This document shows, piece by piece, positions 1 to 8,861 of a DNA stretch of 64,000 bases. The notes below the pieces were generated by a model. It saw only the letters and a list, made by a program, of their open reading frames with translations, was not told the DNA's origin and made no database searches. The stretch is taken from positions 6,244,375 through 6,308,374 of the forward strand of contig NZ_LJYW01000001.1 in assembly GCF_001305515.1 (NCBI RefSeq), in the 5' to 3' direction. The DNA is from Prosthecodimorpha hirschii. Lineage in GTDB: Bacteria; Pseudomonadota; Alphaproteobacteria; Rhizobiales; Ancalomicrobiaceae. Numbering within the stretch: position 1 is the stretch's first letter; every line of letters starts with the position of its first letter. A program made the position numbers and the translations under genes.

Positions 1-969
1 CCGCCGCCGGCACCGGCGGACGTCCGGAGCGCCCTGCCGCCATCCGGCCCGCAAGGGACCGGTCTCGCCGGCCATGCCGATCCGACCGCCGGGGCCCTCG
101 CCGCCGACGCTCGCGGCAAGCCGCCGGCGGCAGCCAGCCCGACCGCGGATGGCGGAGCGCCGGCAGGCCGTCCCGAGCGGGTGCCCGAACGCAGGATTCC
201 CTTGGCCGCCTATGCGCCGCCCGGCGACATGACGTCGGCCCTGCCGCCGCCGATCGAGCGCGGCCCCCCGCTGCCGGCCCAGCGTTCGGCACCGGCCGGC
301 ATGGCACCGGGCGGCTCGCATGCCGCCGCGGCAGTCGTCGCGCCGGCGATCCCTTACCCGTCCGCTGCGGGCGGACCGGCTCCGGCTCCGTCGGGGGCGG
401 GGACCCCAGGGGCAGCGAACCCAGGGACAGGGATGCCAGGGGCCGGGACTCCAGGGGCAGCGACCGCAGGAGTGGGGACGACGGCCATCGGTCCGGTCGA
501 GACCGGTCGCGGCGACGGTGCGCCGCTGCCGCGTCCCTCCGCACAGATGGCCGCGATCGCGCCGGTTCGGACGCCGCCGCCGCCGCTGGCATTGACCGGG
601 CCGCGCATTTCGTCGCCGCCGCTGCCCAAGGGCGATCTGATCGCGCGGCCCCGCCGCGACGGCGCCGCGCCGGCCGGAACGCTGATCGTCAACGCCATCC
701 CGAATGCCGCCACGACCGAGGTTTCGCGCCCGCCGGAGGTTTCGCAGCCGCCCGAGGCGGTGGCGCCGGCCGGACCGGTCCGCGTGATCCAGGGATTCTC
801 CTTCCCGAATCCCAATTCAACCACCACCGAGCCGGCTGCGCTTCCCGATCCCGCGCCGGCAACGACCGCGACGGTGCCGCCGCCCACCGGCCATCCGGCG
901 CTCGTCGCCGGCGAGCCGCCGCCCGCTGCCTATACGGCACCGCTGCCGCGTCCGAAGCCGCGCTCGTGA
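1..969 (+). CDS. C-terminal part of a Pro/Ala-rich protein (5' end outside window)
   Basis: This frame is open from the first base of the window and ends at a TGA at 967-969, so the true start lies to the left. The visible part is almost entirely low complexity, rich in Pro, Ala, Gly and Arg. It holds a degenerate collagen-like stretch at about 397-480, with repeated GAGTPGAA / GTGMPGAG units. It ends in a basic PLPRPKPRS tail. No catalytic motif is visible. Such tails occur after exported cell-wall enzymes (for example D,D-carboxypeptidases) in Hyphomicrobiales, but the functional domain is outside the window, so no function is assigned. The upstream codon use matches the neighbours. Confidence 0.6.
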   Translation, partial: PPPAPADVRSALPPSGPQGTGLAGHADPTAGALAADARGKPPAAASPTADGGAPAGRPERVPERRIPLAAYAPPGDMTSALPPPIERGPPLPAQRSAPAGMAPGGSHAAAAVVAPAIPYPSAAGGPAPAPSGAGTPGAANPGTGMPGAGTPGAATAGVGTTAIGPVETGRGDGAPLPRPSAQMAAIAPVRTPPPPLALTGPRISSPPLPKGDLIARPRRDGAAPAGTLIVNAIPNAATTEVSRPPEVSQPPEAVAPAGPVRVIQGFSFPNPNSTTTEPAALPDPAPATTATVPPPTGHPALVAGEPPPAAYTAPLPRPKPRS

Positions 970-1198
970 CCGGTGCAGGCCGACCGCCGGCCGGCAGAGC
1001 CCGGCATCCGGTCACGGATGGCCGGAGTTCATATCGGCCGACCCGGTCCGTGGGAGCGCCCCGCCGCGCTGCGACGGGTCCCGCCGCTTCTGCCCATGGG
1101 GCAGCGTCACATCCCTGCATCGCCCGGCGCCGAACCTTGAATCACGTGAACGTTCCTGCCGTGGCCGGTGGGCCGGATAGGGTGGTTCGGCTACCCTC

Positions 1199-3028
1199 AT
1201 GGCCATGACGATTCGATTTCCCGCCTTCGACGATCGGGCGCCGGATCCGGCGGTGCTCGGCGTGGCGCGGTCCGTGACCGGACGGCGGTGGCGCGACCGG
1301 CTGGATGCGGCCGGGGAGGCGACCGCGCTGGCGATCACGCAGCGCACCGGCATCGACCAGATGGTCGCGCGCATCATGGCCGGACGCGATGTCGGCCTGG
1401 AGGCGGCCGTCGGCTTTCTCGAGCCGACCGTGCGCGCCCTGATGCCGGACCCTTCCGTGATGACCGCCATGGACGCGGCGGCCGCGCGCATCGCCGATGC
1501 GGTCGTGGCCGGCGAGGCGATCGCTCTGTTCGGCGACTATGACGTGGACGGGGCGACCAGCTGCGCGCTGGCGACACGCTATCTCGCCGCGCTCGGCCTT
1601 CGGGCGACCGTCTATATTCCGGATCGGCTGATCGAGGGCTATGGCCCCAATGTCGAGGCCATCCGCGGCCTCGCCAAGGGCGGCGCGCGTCTGCTGATCA
1701 CGCTCGATTGCGGGTCGACCAGTTTCGAGCCGCTGGAAGAGGCGCGCCGGCTCGGGCTCGACACGGTCGTGATCGATCATCACCAATGCGACGTGGCGCT
1801 GCCGCCCGCCGTGGCGGTGGTCAATCCGAACCGCCAGGACGACCTTTCCGGGCTCGGCCATCTGGCGGCCGTCGGCGTCACCTTCATGACCATGGTGGCG
1901 GTCAATCGCGAATTGCGCCGGCGCGGGGCCTTCGCGAAGCGCGCCGAGCCGGATCTGATGGCCTTGCTCGATCTGGTCGCGCTCGGCACGGTCGCCGACG
2001 TGGTGCCGCTGATCGGGCTCAACCGGGCCTTCGTGGTGCGCGGGCTCGCCGTGGCGCGCAGCCGGCGCAATGTCGGCCTCGCCGCGCTCGCCACCGTGGC
2101 GCGGCTGAACGGCCCGATCGCCGCCAGCCATCTCGGCTATCTGATCGGGCCGCGCATCAATGCCGGCGGCCGGATCGGCAATGCCGCGCTCGGCGCCGAA
2201 CTGCTGGCGACCGAGGACCCTGTCGCCGCCGAACGGCTGGCGGTCGAACTCGATCGGCTGAACCGCGAGCGGCAGGTCATCGAGACGGCGATGCTCGAAG
2301 AGGCCATGGCCGAGGTCGATGCCATGGGCGAGCCGGGGCCGGTGATCGTGACGGCTTCGGAGACCTGGCATCCCGGCGTGGTCGGCCTGATCGCCTCGCG
2401 GCTGAAGGAGCGCTGGCGCCGGCCGGCCTTCGCGATCGCCTTCGATCGCGGCCCGGTCGGCACCGGTTCGGGGCGCTCGATCGGCGGCGTCGACCTCGGC
2501 GCCGCGGTGCGCTCGGCAGTGGCGGCGGGGCTGCTCGTCAAGGGCGGCGGCCACGCCATGGCGGCCGGCCTGACCATCGAGCGCGACCGGCTGGAGGCGT
2601 TCCGCGCCCATGTCGAGGCGCGCGTTGCGGCGGCGGTCGCCGACAGTCTGGCGGTGTCCGATCTGGTGCTCGACGGCGTCCTGTCGGCCTCCGGCGCCAC
2701 GGTCGATTTCGTCGAGATGGTCGAGAAGGCGGGACCCTACGGGGCCGGCCATCCCGAGCCGGTCTTCGCGCTGGCGGCGCACCGGGTGACCTATGTCGAG
2801 ACCGTCGGCCAGGGTCATGTCCGCGCCAGCCTTGCGGCCGGCGACGGTTCGACCCTCAAGGCGATGGCCTTCCGGGCCGCATCCGAGCCGCTCGGCCGGG
2901 CGCTCCTGGAGGCGCGCGGCCGGATGGTCCATGTCGCCGGTTCGCTGTCGCTGGACCATTGGCAGGGTGATGCAAGAGTGCAACTGCGGGTGCTCGATGT
3001 GGCGTTGCCCACAGGGCCCGGCTTGTGA
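1199..3028 (+). CDS. recJ: Single-stranded-DNA-specific 5'-3' exonuclease RecJ
   Basis: RecJ degrades single-stranded DNA 5' to 3' in recombinational repair, base-excision repair and mismatch repair. The 609-residue protein shows the DHH-family motifs in order: DYDVDG at residues 113-118, DCGS at 170-173 and the DHH triad at 193-195, all metal ligands of the active site. The DHHA1 region follows with a GGGHAMAAG glycine-rich motif around residues 447-455, and an OB-fold-like C-terminus completes the protein. Length matches the family. An in-frame ATG at 1205 is an alternative start. It is a single gene; the intergenic region upstream (970-1198) shows no gene. Confidence 0.96.
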   Translation: MAMTIRFPAFDDRAPDPAVLGVARSVTGRRWRDRLDAAGEATALAITQRTGIDQMVARIMAGRDVGLEAAVGFLEPTVRALMPDPSVMTAMDAAAARIADAVVAGEAIALFGDYDVDGATSCALATRYLAALGLRATVYIPDRLIEGYGPNVEAIRGLAKGGARLLITLDCGSTSFEPLEEARRLGLDTVVIDHHQCDVALPPAVAVVNPNRQDDLSGLGHLAAVGVTFMTMVAVNRELRRRGAFAKRAEPDLMALLDLVALGTVADVVPLIGLNRAFVVRGLAVARSRRNVGLAALATVARLNGPIAASHLGYLIGPRINAGGRIGNAALGAELLATEDPVAAERLAVELDRLNRERQVIETAMLEEAMAEVDAMGEPGPVIVTASETWHPGVVGLIASRLKERWRRPAFAIAFDRGPVGTGSGRSIGGVDLGAAVRSAVAAGLLVKGGGHAMAAGLTIERDRLEAFRAHVEARVAAAVADSLAVSDLVLDGVLSASGATVDFVEMVEKAGPYGAGHPEPVFALAAHRVTYVETVGQGHVRASLAAGDGSTLKAMAFRAASEPLGRALLEARGRMVHVAGSLSLDHWQGDARVQLRVLDVALPTGPGL

Positions 3029-3126
3029 CTCGGATCGAGGCTGGTTAATCGGCCTCAATGTTAATCGAACCGTAATCGCTTCGGCGAAAATTGAAGGCGG
3101 GAATGACGTTGGAGTTGGGGAACCCT

Positions 3127-3315
3127 ATGGCGTATCGGGCGGAAGGTACTGAGTTGATGGTCACGGTTGCGCCCGGCGCGTCCGAAGCCATGCCCGCTAT
3201 GGTTGCGAAGCCGGCCGTTCATCCGGTCGATGCCCGTCGAGTCCGTCTTGCGGTCGGCCTGACCATTCTGCTGGCGGTGATCGACCTGGTTCTCTATTTG
3301 CCGCGTCTGATCTGA
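3127..3315 (+). CDS. Small single-pass membrane protein, unknown function
   Basis: A 62-residue protein. The ATG at 3127 is preferred because a purine-rich GGAGTTGGGG at 3111-3120 precedes it. Earlier in-frame starts at 3091 (TTG) and 3103 (ATG) would add up to 12 residues. The N-terminal two thirds is soluble, and one hydrophobic helix at the C-terminus (about residues 40-60, LAVGLTILLAVIDLVLYL) would anchor it. Nothing identifies a family. Its position directly behind recJ is not informative. Confidence 0.55.
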   Translation: MAYRAEGTELMVTVAPGASEAMPAMVAKPAVHPVDARRVRLAVGLTILLAVIDLVLYLPRLI

Positions 3316-3973
3316 CGGGGCAGCCGGGCGGGTGGCGCGTCCCGCATTGGGGGTGCGGCCGCCGTCCGGCATGATGGCCCGGGACCGACACGGCGCCGCA
3401 GGGCCGCTGTGCGGACGCACGGAATCGAGACTGCGCGCGAGCCGTTCGGGTCGCGGGCGGAAGGCGGATCGGCGACGGCAGAGCGTCGGCGGTCTCAACT
3501 CTTGGAAGCCAAGACGGGACCGGACCGGCGTCCGGTCGCCGCGTCGACGGTGTCCGGCCCGGGAGGCTGAGCGGCTCAAGCGCGAACTCCATCCTGAAAA
3601 TGTGCAGTCGCCGGCAGGCTCCGGCGAAGCCGTCATCCGCGTGTCTCCCGTCCCGATGGGAGGGCAGGGACCCTATCGTCGACATTTGCGCCGATGCGCC
3701 CGGAATGTCCGGCGGCGCGGAACAGGCCTTCGACCTCTCCGACGGCCGGTCCGGATTGCGCGGCCCGCATTGCCCGGTTCCTGACGGGGGATCCGTTTCG
3801 GTCCCGGCTCCGTCGACGAGATTTTCCATTCAGACAAGCCCTGCATTTGGCAGGGCGCCTTGCTGTCCCGATCCGAAGGCCAGGGCTCCGCCCCTTCGTC
3901 AATGCCGGCGCCATTTCACCGGCCGCGACAGTTCGAATTTCAGTCTGCCGATACGACACGAACAGGTTTTCTC
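3316..3973. other. 658-bp interval without a convincing gene
   Basis: Several open frames cross this interval on both strands, but all have arginine/proline-rich translations typical of out-of-frame high-GC DNA. None has a credible ribosome binding site or recognisable domain. A short hairpin lies at 3839-3855 (arms CCCTGC and GCAGGG, loop ATTTG), about 120 bp before the next gene. It lacks a T-tract, so it is not called a terminator. Confidence 0.5.
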
Positions 3974-4294
3974 ATGAACAAATATGATCGCGCGATCAGG
4001 GAGCTCGAGACACTCGGGTCCGCCACCATGAAATGCTCCGGCAATTCGATGCTGCCGATCCTCAGCAATCCGTCGACTTGCGTCTATCGCCGGCAGGAAC
4101 GCTATGCGGTCGGCGACATCGTCTTCTGCAAGGTGAAAGGGCGCTTCATCGACGCCCATCTGATCACCCGCACTGCCGCCGACGGGCGCTATCTGATCGC
4201 GAACAATCGGGGCCACGAGAACGGGTGGACCGCGACCGTCTATGGGCGGGTCGTCGAGGCGGTCGACAAGGCCGGGCGCGCCAAGACCTTCTGA
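3974..4294 (+). CDS. S24/S26-type peptidase-fold small protein
   Basis: A 106-residue protein with the signature of the S24/S26 (LexA / signal peptidase) beta fold. The sequence KCSGNSMLPIL near residues 19-29 resembles the GxSMxPxL nucleophile motif. It is followed by YAVGDIVFCKVKGRF and HLITR, matching the strand pattern of the family. There is no DNA-binding domain and no membrane anchor, so it is neither a normal LexA-type repressor nor a normal signal peptidase. Whether the Ser and Lys are catalytic is not shown by sequence. The ATG at 3974 starts an AT-richer stretch than its neighbours. It stands alone, convergent with the aminotransferase gene. Confidence 0.75.
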   Translation: MNKYDRAIRELETLGSATMKCSGNSMLPILSNPSTCVYRRQERYAVGDIVFCKVKGRFIDAHLITRTAADGRYLIANNRGHENGWTATVYGRVVEAVDKAGRAKTF

Positions 4295-4331
4295 CGGTGG
4301 GAGACCGCCGGCGTGCGGTCCTTTGCCGGCT

Positions 4332-5768
4332 TCACGCCGCGACGATCGCGTCCAGCGCGGCTTCCAGGCCGGCGCACAGGCGGTCGACCTCTTCGGGGCC
4401 GGTGGTCGGGGCGGCCAGCAGCATGTTGTGGAACGGGGTGACGACCACGCCGCGATTGATCAGCGCGAGCCGCAGGGCGCCCTCGATCTCGGCCGAGCCG
4501 ATCCGGGCGGCCGCACCGCCGGTGCGCGGCGGTTCGGGCGCGAGCATGAATTCGACCCGGGCGCCGGCCGCGGTGACGCACCAGGGCAGCCGTCGCTCGG
4601 CGATGATCGCGCGCAGCCGCCCGGCCAGATCCGAGGCGGTCGCGATCATGTGCCGGTAGGCGTCGGCGGTCATGACCTCCTCGAACATGGCGCGCATCGC
4701 CGCCATCGCCAGCGCGTTGGCCGACAGCGTCGTGCCGATGCCCGAATAGCCGGGCGCCTCGGCACGCACCCGCGCCATGCCCTGCGAGACCGCGGCCGTG
4801 ACGCCATAGACCGCCGCCGGCACGCCGCCGCCGATCGCCTTGCCGACGACCAGGAAATCCGGCTCGAGCGCATGGGCGCGGGCATAGCCGCCCGGGCCGG
4901 CCGAGAGCGTATGGGTCTCGTCGATGGCGAGCAGGGTGCCGGCGGCACGGGTCAGGCGGCGCAGGGCCGCGTGATAGCCTTCGTCCGGCAGCACCATGCC
5001 GATATTGGTCATGACCGGCTCGGCGAGGACCAGCGCGACGCCGCGGTCGGCCAGGGCCGCCTCCAGCGCCGCGATGTCGTTGAACTCGACCACGCGGGTA
5101 TGGGCGCGCATGTCGTAGACCTGCCCGACGAGCCCCGCCCGTTGGACCGGAACGCCGTCGGCGAGGCGGACATGCACGTCGTCGACCGCGCCGTGATAGG
5201 CGCCGTTGAAGATCAGGATGTCGCTGCGGCCGTTCAGCGCGCGCGCCCAGCGGATGACGGCCCGGTTGGCGTCGCTCGCCGTCAGCGTCGCCTGCCAGAC
5301 CGGCAGGCCGAAGCGCTCGGCGAGCAGCCGGCCGACCTCGGGCACCAGCGCCGAGGGCAGCATCGCGGTCGCCCCGCGGGCGATCTGGTGGGCGACCGCC
5401 CGGCGCACCGGCTCCGGCGCGTGGCCGAACATGGCGCCAGTATCGCCGAGGCAGAAATCGGCATGCTGATGGCCGTCGACGCAGGTCAGGCAGGAGCCGG
5501 TCGCTTCCTTCAGGAAAAGAGGGAAGGGCAGGCCCCAGTCGCTCATCCAGTGCAGCGGCACGCCACCGTGCCAATGTTCGGACGACCGGGAGGCGAGGTC
5601 GGCGGAGCGCGGATGAGCCTGCCGATAGGCCTGCTGCTCGGCCGCCAGGAAGGCGGCGAGGCGGTCGGGATCGACGCCGTGACGGCGGATGGGGTCGAGA
5701 CGGGCGACGGCGGAATCGACCGGGGCGGGATCAGGTATGGCGGGATCGGTCGTAACGGGATCGGTCAT
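4332..5768 (-). CDS. Class III (PLP-dependent) aminotransferase / aminomutase-like enzyme
   Basis: The 478-residue protein has the class III aminotransferase layout: a Trp/Pro-rich substrate-entry segment near residues 65-90, the cofactor-contact segment FNGAYHG around 187-193, D283 in AIDETHT for the pyridine nitrogen, and the Schiff-base lysine K310 in VVGKAIGGG. The overall pattern resembles glutamate-1-semialdehyde aminomutase-like enzymes more than omega-transaminases. The sequence does not settle the substrate, and an aminomutase or transaminase are both possible. The first 25 residues are a low-complexity acidic/Pro leader. No operon partner is present; it converges on the S24/S26-fold gene. 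Confidence 0.85.
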   Translation of the reverse strand: MTDPVTTDPAIPDPAPVDSAVARLDPIRRHGVDPDRLAAFLAAEQQAYRQAHPRSADLASRSSEHWHGGVPLHWMSDWGLPFPLFLKEATGSCLTCVDGHQHADFCLGDTGAMFGHAPEPVRRAVAHQIARGATAMLPSALVPEVGRLLAERFGLPVWQATLTASDANRAVIRWARALNGRSDILIFNGAYHGAVDDVHVRLADGVPVQRAGLVGQVYDMRAHTRVVEFNDIAALEAALADRGVALVLAEPVMTNIGMVLPDEGYHAALRRLTRAAGTLLAIDETHTLSAGPGGYARAHALEPDFLVVGKAIGGGVPAAVYGVTAAVSQGMARVRAEAPGYSGIGTTLSANALAMAAMRAMFEEVMTADAYRHMIATASDLAGRLRAIIAERRLPWCVTAAGARVEFMLAPEPPRTGGAAARIGSAEIEGALRLALINRGVVVTPFHNMLLAAPTTGPEEVDRLCAGLEAALDAIVAA

Positions 5769-5918
5769 GGCGTTCCGGTGCCGGGCGATCGGGGTTCGGC
5801 GCCGGCTCCCGGTTGCGGCGTTGCCGAAGCATGCCGCAACGGCCCCGCCCGCGCCATGCCATCGCGCGCCTGAAGACAGGCCGAATGCGGCTTCGTCGCC
5901 AGGGAGAGCGTGATTCGG

Positions 5919-6029
5919 CTATTGGATGGAGAGTGCAACCAGGGCCAGCGATGCGAGACAGACGAGCAGCGCCGTCTCGAACAGGCTCGGCGCGGACAGG
6001 TGTCCGATGAAACGCTTCAGCTCTTGCAC
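5919..6029 (-). CDS. Possible 36-residue membrane peptide
   Basis: Reading the minus strand from a GTG at 6029 gives 36 codons to a TAG at 5919-5921. The peptide has a charged start (QELKRFIGH), then SLFETALLVCLASLALVALSI, which is a near-perfect transmembrane helix. The frame has a stop three codons upstream, so the start cannot be earlier. The ribosome binding site is weak. The strongly hydrophobic, non-biased composition differs from the Arg/Pro-rich shadows typical here, which is the main support. Confidence 0.4.
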   Translation of the reverse strand: MQELKRFIGHLSAPSLFETALLVCLASLALVALSIQ

Positions 6030-6123
6030 GGAAATCTACCCGGTCGGTGGAACGCGGTGGATGGGAAACTACTGAGGAAAGAATGACATGAAGTAAAGAT
6101 CCTGACGCTTGAATCCTCATGGA

Positions 6124-6139
6124 GTTGCAGAATTGCAAC
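6124..6139. promoter_or_regulatory. Inverted repeat GTTGCA-N4-TGCAAC, operator-like
   Basis: A perfect 6-bp inverted repeat with a 4-bp spacer (GTTGCAGAATTGCAAC) lies about 130 bp upstream of the fliK-like start, in an AT-rich segment. Its size suits a dimeric transcription factor. The cognate regulator is unknown. Confidence 0.4.
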
Positions 6140-6271
6140 GTTTCGTGACAAAAATATGAACTCTTCGCGAGTCGCATCGTGCGGTTGCGGAACGCGCCGC
6201 GCAGAGGGGGCGTTGGCCGGCTCGCGATGGACAGCTACACTGATGCGGGGACCGGTCCGAACGGAGGGTCC

Positions 6272-8560
6272 ATGGTCATCGACGTGCTTTCCGGCAGAGC
6301 GGTCGGCGTACCGCGCGAGACGGCCCCGGGCGACTTCGCCGCGCCGCGGGGCGGGCTGGTGCTCGATGCCCGCATCCTGGACATCACCGACAAGGGCATC
6401 GTCCGCCTGTCGACCCGGCTCGGGGAACTGGACATCCCGCTGTCCGCCCTGATGGGGGCGGCCGAGGGCGTCGAACCCGGCCGGCTGGTGGCGCTGGCGA
6501 TCGAGCCGGGCGAAGGCGGCGGGCTCGTCGCGCGTCTGGCGGTCAAGGCGGCCGGGGACGCCGCGCCGCCGGCTGCCGCCGATGCGGTCGCCGCCGACCC
6601 GGCCGTGGTCCGCCGCCAGGTGCTCGGCGAGGCCGTCATGGCGGCGGCGGCCCGACAGGCCGGCATGGCGCGGCTCTTCGCCGATGCGACGGCCCTGGCG
6701 ACGGCGGCACCCGACCGGGTCCCCGACGCGGTGCGCGCGGCCGTCGCCGACCTGCTCGGCCGGCGGCTCGATCTCGACCGGGCGCCGGACGCGCGCAGCC
6801 TGGCGCGCGCCGTGCTCGGCTCCGGTGTCTTCCACGAGGCAACCGCCGCAGGGGCCGGCCCGGCCGCCCGGGCCGGGCTCGCCGCGGGCGACGACCTCAA
6901 GGCATCGCTGCTGCGCCTCGGCGCCGCGCTCGGTGCCTGGCTCGGACCTGCCGCGGAGGCCGGCGGCGGATCGCCATCGGCCGCTCAGGTCGCCGGGACC
7001 GCACCGGGCGCGCGCGGACCGGCATCCGGGCCGCCCGGCCTGCCGGGGAGCGCCGCCGGCCCGACCGGCGCCGTGCCGGGGGGTGCATCTCCGGCCGATC
7101 GGCCGACGGCCGGGGCCGACCCGCCGACTGGGGCCGGCCCGCCGGCTGGCGTTCCGTCGCCCGGCCTTTCGTCGTCCGGACCCGGTCCGACCGCGACGCC
7201 GGCGCTGCCGACCGGCAGCGTGTCGGGACAGACCGGCGGCATGGTCGGAGCCCGGCCGGTGACCGGGGCGGGGGCTGCTGCGGACGCCGGTATGCCGATG
7301 CGAACCACGGCGGTCGGTCGGCCGGCCGGATCGCCGGGCACCGGCTATGCCCCCTCGGCGGCGCTGCTGTCGCGGCTTCCGGCGGCCAGCGGACAGGATC
7401 AGCTGCTGACCGGCACCGTGCCGGAGGCCGTGGCGGGTTCGACTGCGCCCGCGGGTCCGCCTCCCGGCGGGGCCGGGTCCGGTCCCGGACCTGCGGGTCC
7501 GGGCATCCCGCCGCCGGTGGGTCTCCCGGGGCCGGATGCGGCCGGAGCCGCCGCCGACGACGGTGGACCCGAGCGGGGCCCCGATGGAACGGCCGCCGCG
7601 CGGAAGGCTGCGGCGTCCGTGGGGCTGCCGGCACCCGATGATGCCGGGCCTGCGGCGTCGGATCGCCTGTCCGGATCCTCGCCGGCGCCGTCCTCCGCAT
7701 GGGCCGGCGCCGATCTGCTGGCCGCGGCCCTCGCCGGCGGCGTCGCCGCGACCGGGTCCGAGGCCGAGGGTGCCCATGAGGCCGACGCGGTGGCGCGTCT
7801 GCTGCGCACGCTCGTGCAACTCGCCGCTGCCGCCGGCGATGCCTCGGCTGGGTTGCTGCCGGGCGAGGCCCCGGACACCGATGTTGCGGCCCGGCAGTTG
7901 ATGGCCGCGCACGCGCTACGCGCGGCGGGGTCCGCCACGGTGCCGATGGCCGGCGATCCGGACGGGTCGCCGAGCCCGCCGCCGCGGCGCGGGGCGTCGA
8001 TCCAGGGCGAGGCGCCGGCGATCGGGCATGGCCCGGGCGCGGGCGATCCGGTCGGGCAGGGGCGGGTGGTGCGCCAGGAGACGGAGGCGGCGCTCGCCCG
8101 CATGCTCCTCAGCCAGTATGCCTCGCTCGGGCCGGAGGCCGAGGCGGCCGGGCGGCCGGCCGGGCAGGAGCGGGCGCAGCCGCCGCAATGGACCTTCGAA
8201 CTGCCGATCGTGGCGCGCGGCGAGACAGGCATCGCGCAGTTCCGCATCGAGCGCGACGAGCGCGGCCGGTCCGGCCGGGACGGCAAGCCGGCCGCGCCGG
8301 TCTGGCGGGTGCGCTTCGCCTTCGATCTGGAGCTCTTCGGGGCGATCCACGCCCTCCTGTCCCTGCAGGGCGAGCACCTGTCGGTCGGCCTGTGGACCGA
8401 GCGGGTCGAGGCCGCCGCGCAGCTCGGCGCCGAGGTCGGCCTGCTGCGCGACGCGCTGGAGGCGGCACGGCTGACGGTCGACGAGATCCATCTGGCCGAG
8501 GGCCGGCCGCCGGCCGCGGACGGACGCGCGGCGACCCATTTCGTGGACCGCAGCGCATGA
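6272..8560 (+). CDS. Flagellar hook-length control protein FliK-like
   Basis: FliK measures hook length and switches export specificity of the flagellar type III apparatus. The ATG at 6272 is chosen because GGAGG at 6263-6267 sits six bases before it; an ATG at 6227 lacks a binding site. The 762-residue protein has a compact N-terminus, a very long Pro/Gly/Ala-rich unstructured middle (roughly residues 235-490) and a conserved C-terminal Flg_hook-type domain (last about 140 residues). In that domain, FELPI...IAQFRIERDE and LLSLQGEHLSVGLWTE fit the fold. The gene overlaps the downstream fhlB by four bases. It lies away from any other flagellar gene in this window. Confidence 0.82.
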   Translation: MVIDVLSGRAVGVPRETAPGDFAAPRGGLVLDARILDITDKGIVRLSTRLGELDIPLSALMGAAEGVEPGRLVALAIEPGEGGGLVARLAVKAAGDAAPPAAADAVAADPAVVRRQVLGEAVMAAAARQAGMARLFADATALATAAPDRVPDAVRAAVADLLGRRLDLDRAPDARSLARAVLGSGVFHEATAAGAGPAARAGLAAGDDLKASLLRLGAALGAWLGPAAEAGGGSPSAAQVAGTAPGARGPASGPPGLPGSAAGPTGAVPGGASPADRPTAGADPPTGAGPPAGVPSPGLSSSGPGPTATPALPTGSVSGQTGGMVGARPVTGAGAAADAGMPMRTTAVGRPAGSPGTGYAPSAALLSRLPAASGQDQLLTGTVPEAVAGSTAPAGPPPGGAGSGPGPAGPGIPPPVGLPGPDAAGAAADDGGPERGPDGTAAARKAAASVGLPAPDDAGPAASDRLSGSSPAPSSAWAGADLLAAALAGGVAATGSEAEGAHEADAVARLLRTLVQLAAAAGDASAGLLPGEAPDTDVAARQLMAAHALRAAGSATVPMAGDPDGSPSPPPRRGASIQGEAPAIGHGPGAGDPVGQGRVVRQETEAALARMLLSQYASLGPEAEAAGRPAGQERAQPPQWTFELPIVARGETGIAQFRIERDERGRSGRDGKPAAPVWRVRFAFDLELFGAIHALLSLQGEHLSVGLWTERVEAAAQLGAEVGLLRDALEAARLTVDEIHLAEGRPPAADGRAATHFVDRSA

Positions 8561-8838
8561 GCCCGCCGCCGGCCGACGAAGACCCCCGCCGCCGCATCGC
8601 CGTGGCCCTGACCTATGAGGCGCCCTCGGCGCCGCGCGTGGTGGCGACCGGGCGCGGGCCGATCGCCGACGCGATCCTGGCCGAGGCGCGGGCCTCCGGC
8701 GTCGCCATCGAGCAGAACCCGGTGCTCGCCGACGCCCTGTCGCGGATCGAACTCGATGCGGAGATCCCCGAGGAGCTCTATCGCGCGGTCGCCGAGGTGA
8801 TCGCCTTCGTGATCCGCGCTCGCGACCGCATCCGCTGA
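8557..8838 (+). CDS. FhlB-type protein, FlhB C-terminal-domain homologue
   Basis: A 93-residue soluble protein matching only the cytoplasmic C-terminal domain of FlhB/YscU. VALTYE near residue 16 is followed by the strand-helix pattern GPIADAILAEARASGVAIEQNPVLADAL. The NPTH autocleavage motif of true FlhB is absent, as is usual for FhlB proteins. It can partly replace the FlhB C-terminal domain in export switching. Its ATG overlaps the stop of the fliK-like gene (ATGA), so the two are translationally coupled, which supports a joint role in substrate-specificity switching. Confidence 0.88.
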   Translation: MSPPPADEDPRRRIAVALTYEAPSAPRVVATGRGPIADAILAEARASGVAIEQNPVLADALSRIELDAEIPEELYRAVAEVIAFVIRARDRIR

Positions 8839-8861
8839 AGCAGACGCTTGGACGAGCCAGA

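Larger units (their letters stand above)
5769..6271. other. Intergenic region between aminotransferase and fliK-like genes
   Basis: This 500-bp stretch is more AT-rich than its surroundings, particularly at 6060-6170. It holds one possible small minus-strand membrane-protein gene (5919-6029) and an inverted repeat (6124-6139). No other supported gene is seen. Promoters for the fliK-like gene and, on the other strand, for the aminotransferase are expected here, but no confident -35/-10 pair stands out. Confidence 0.5.

Noticed and set aside
966-1015. GTGACCGG / CCGGTCAC arms as a terminator of the first gene
   Set aside because: The arms are 34 bp apart, the interior folds into several competing GC stems, and no T-tract follows.
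3332-3784. Open frames in the gap before the S24/S26-fold gene
   Set aside because: Arg/Pro/Ser-rich translations, no ribosome binding site, no motif, and competing frames on both strands.
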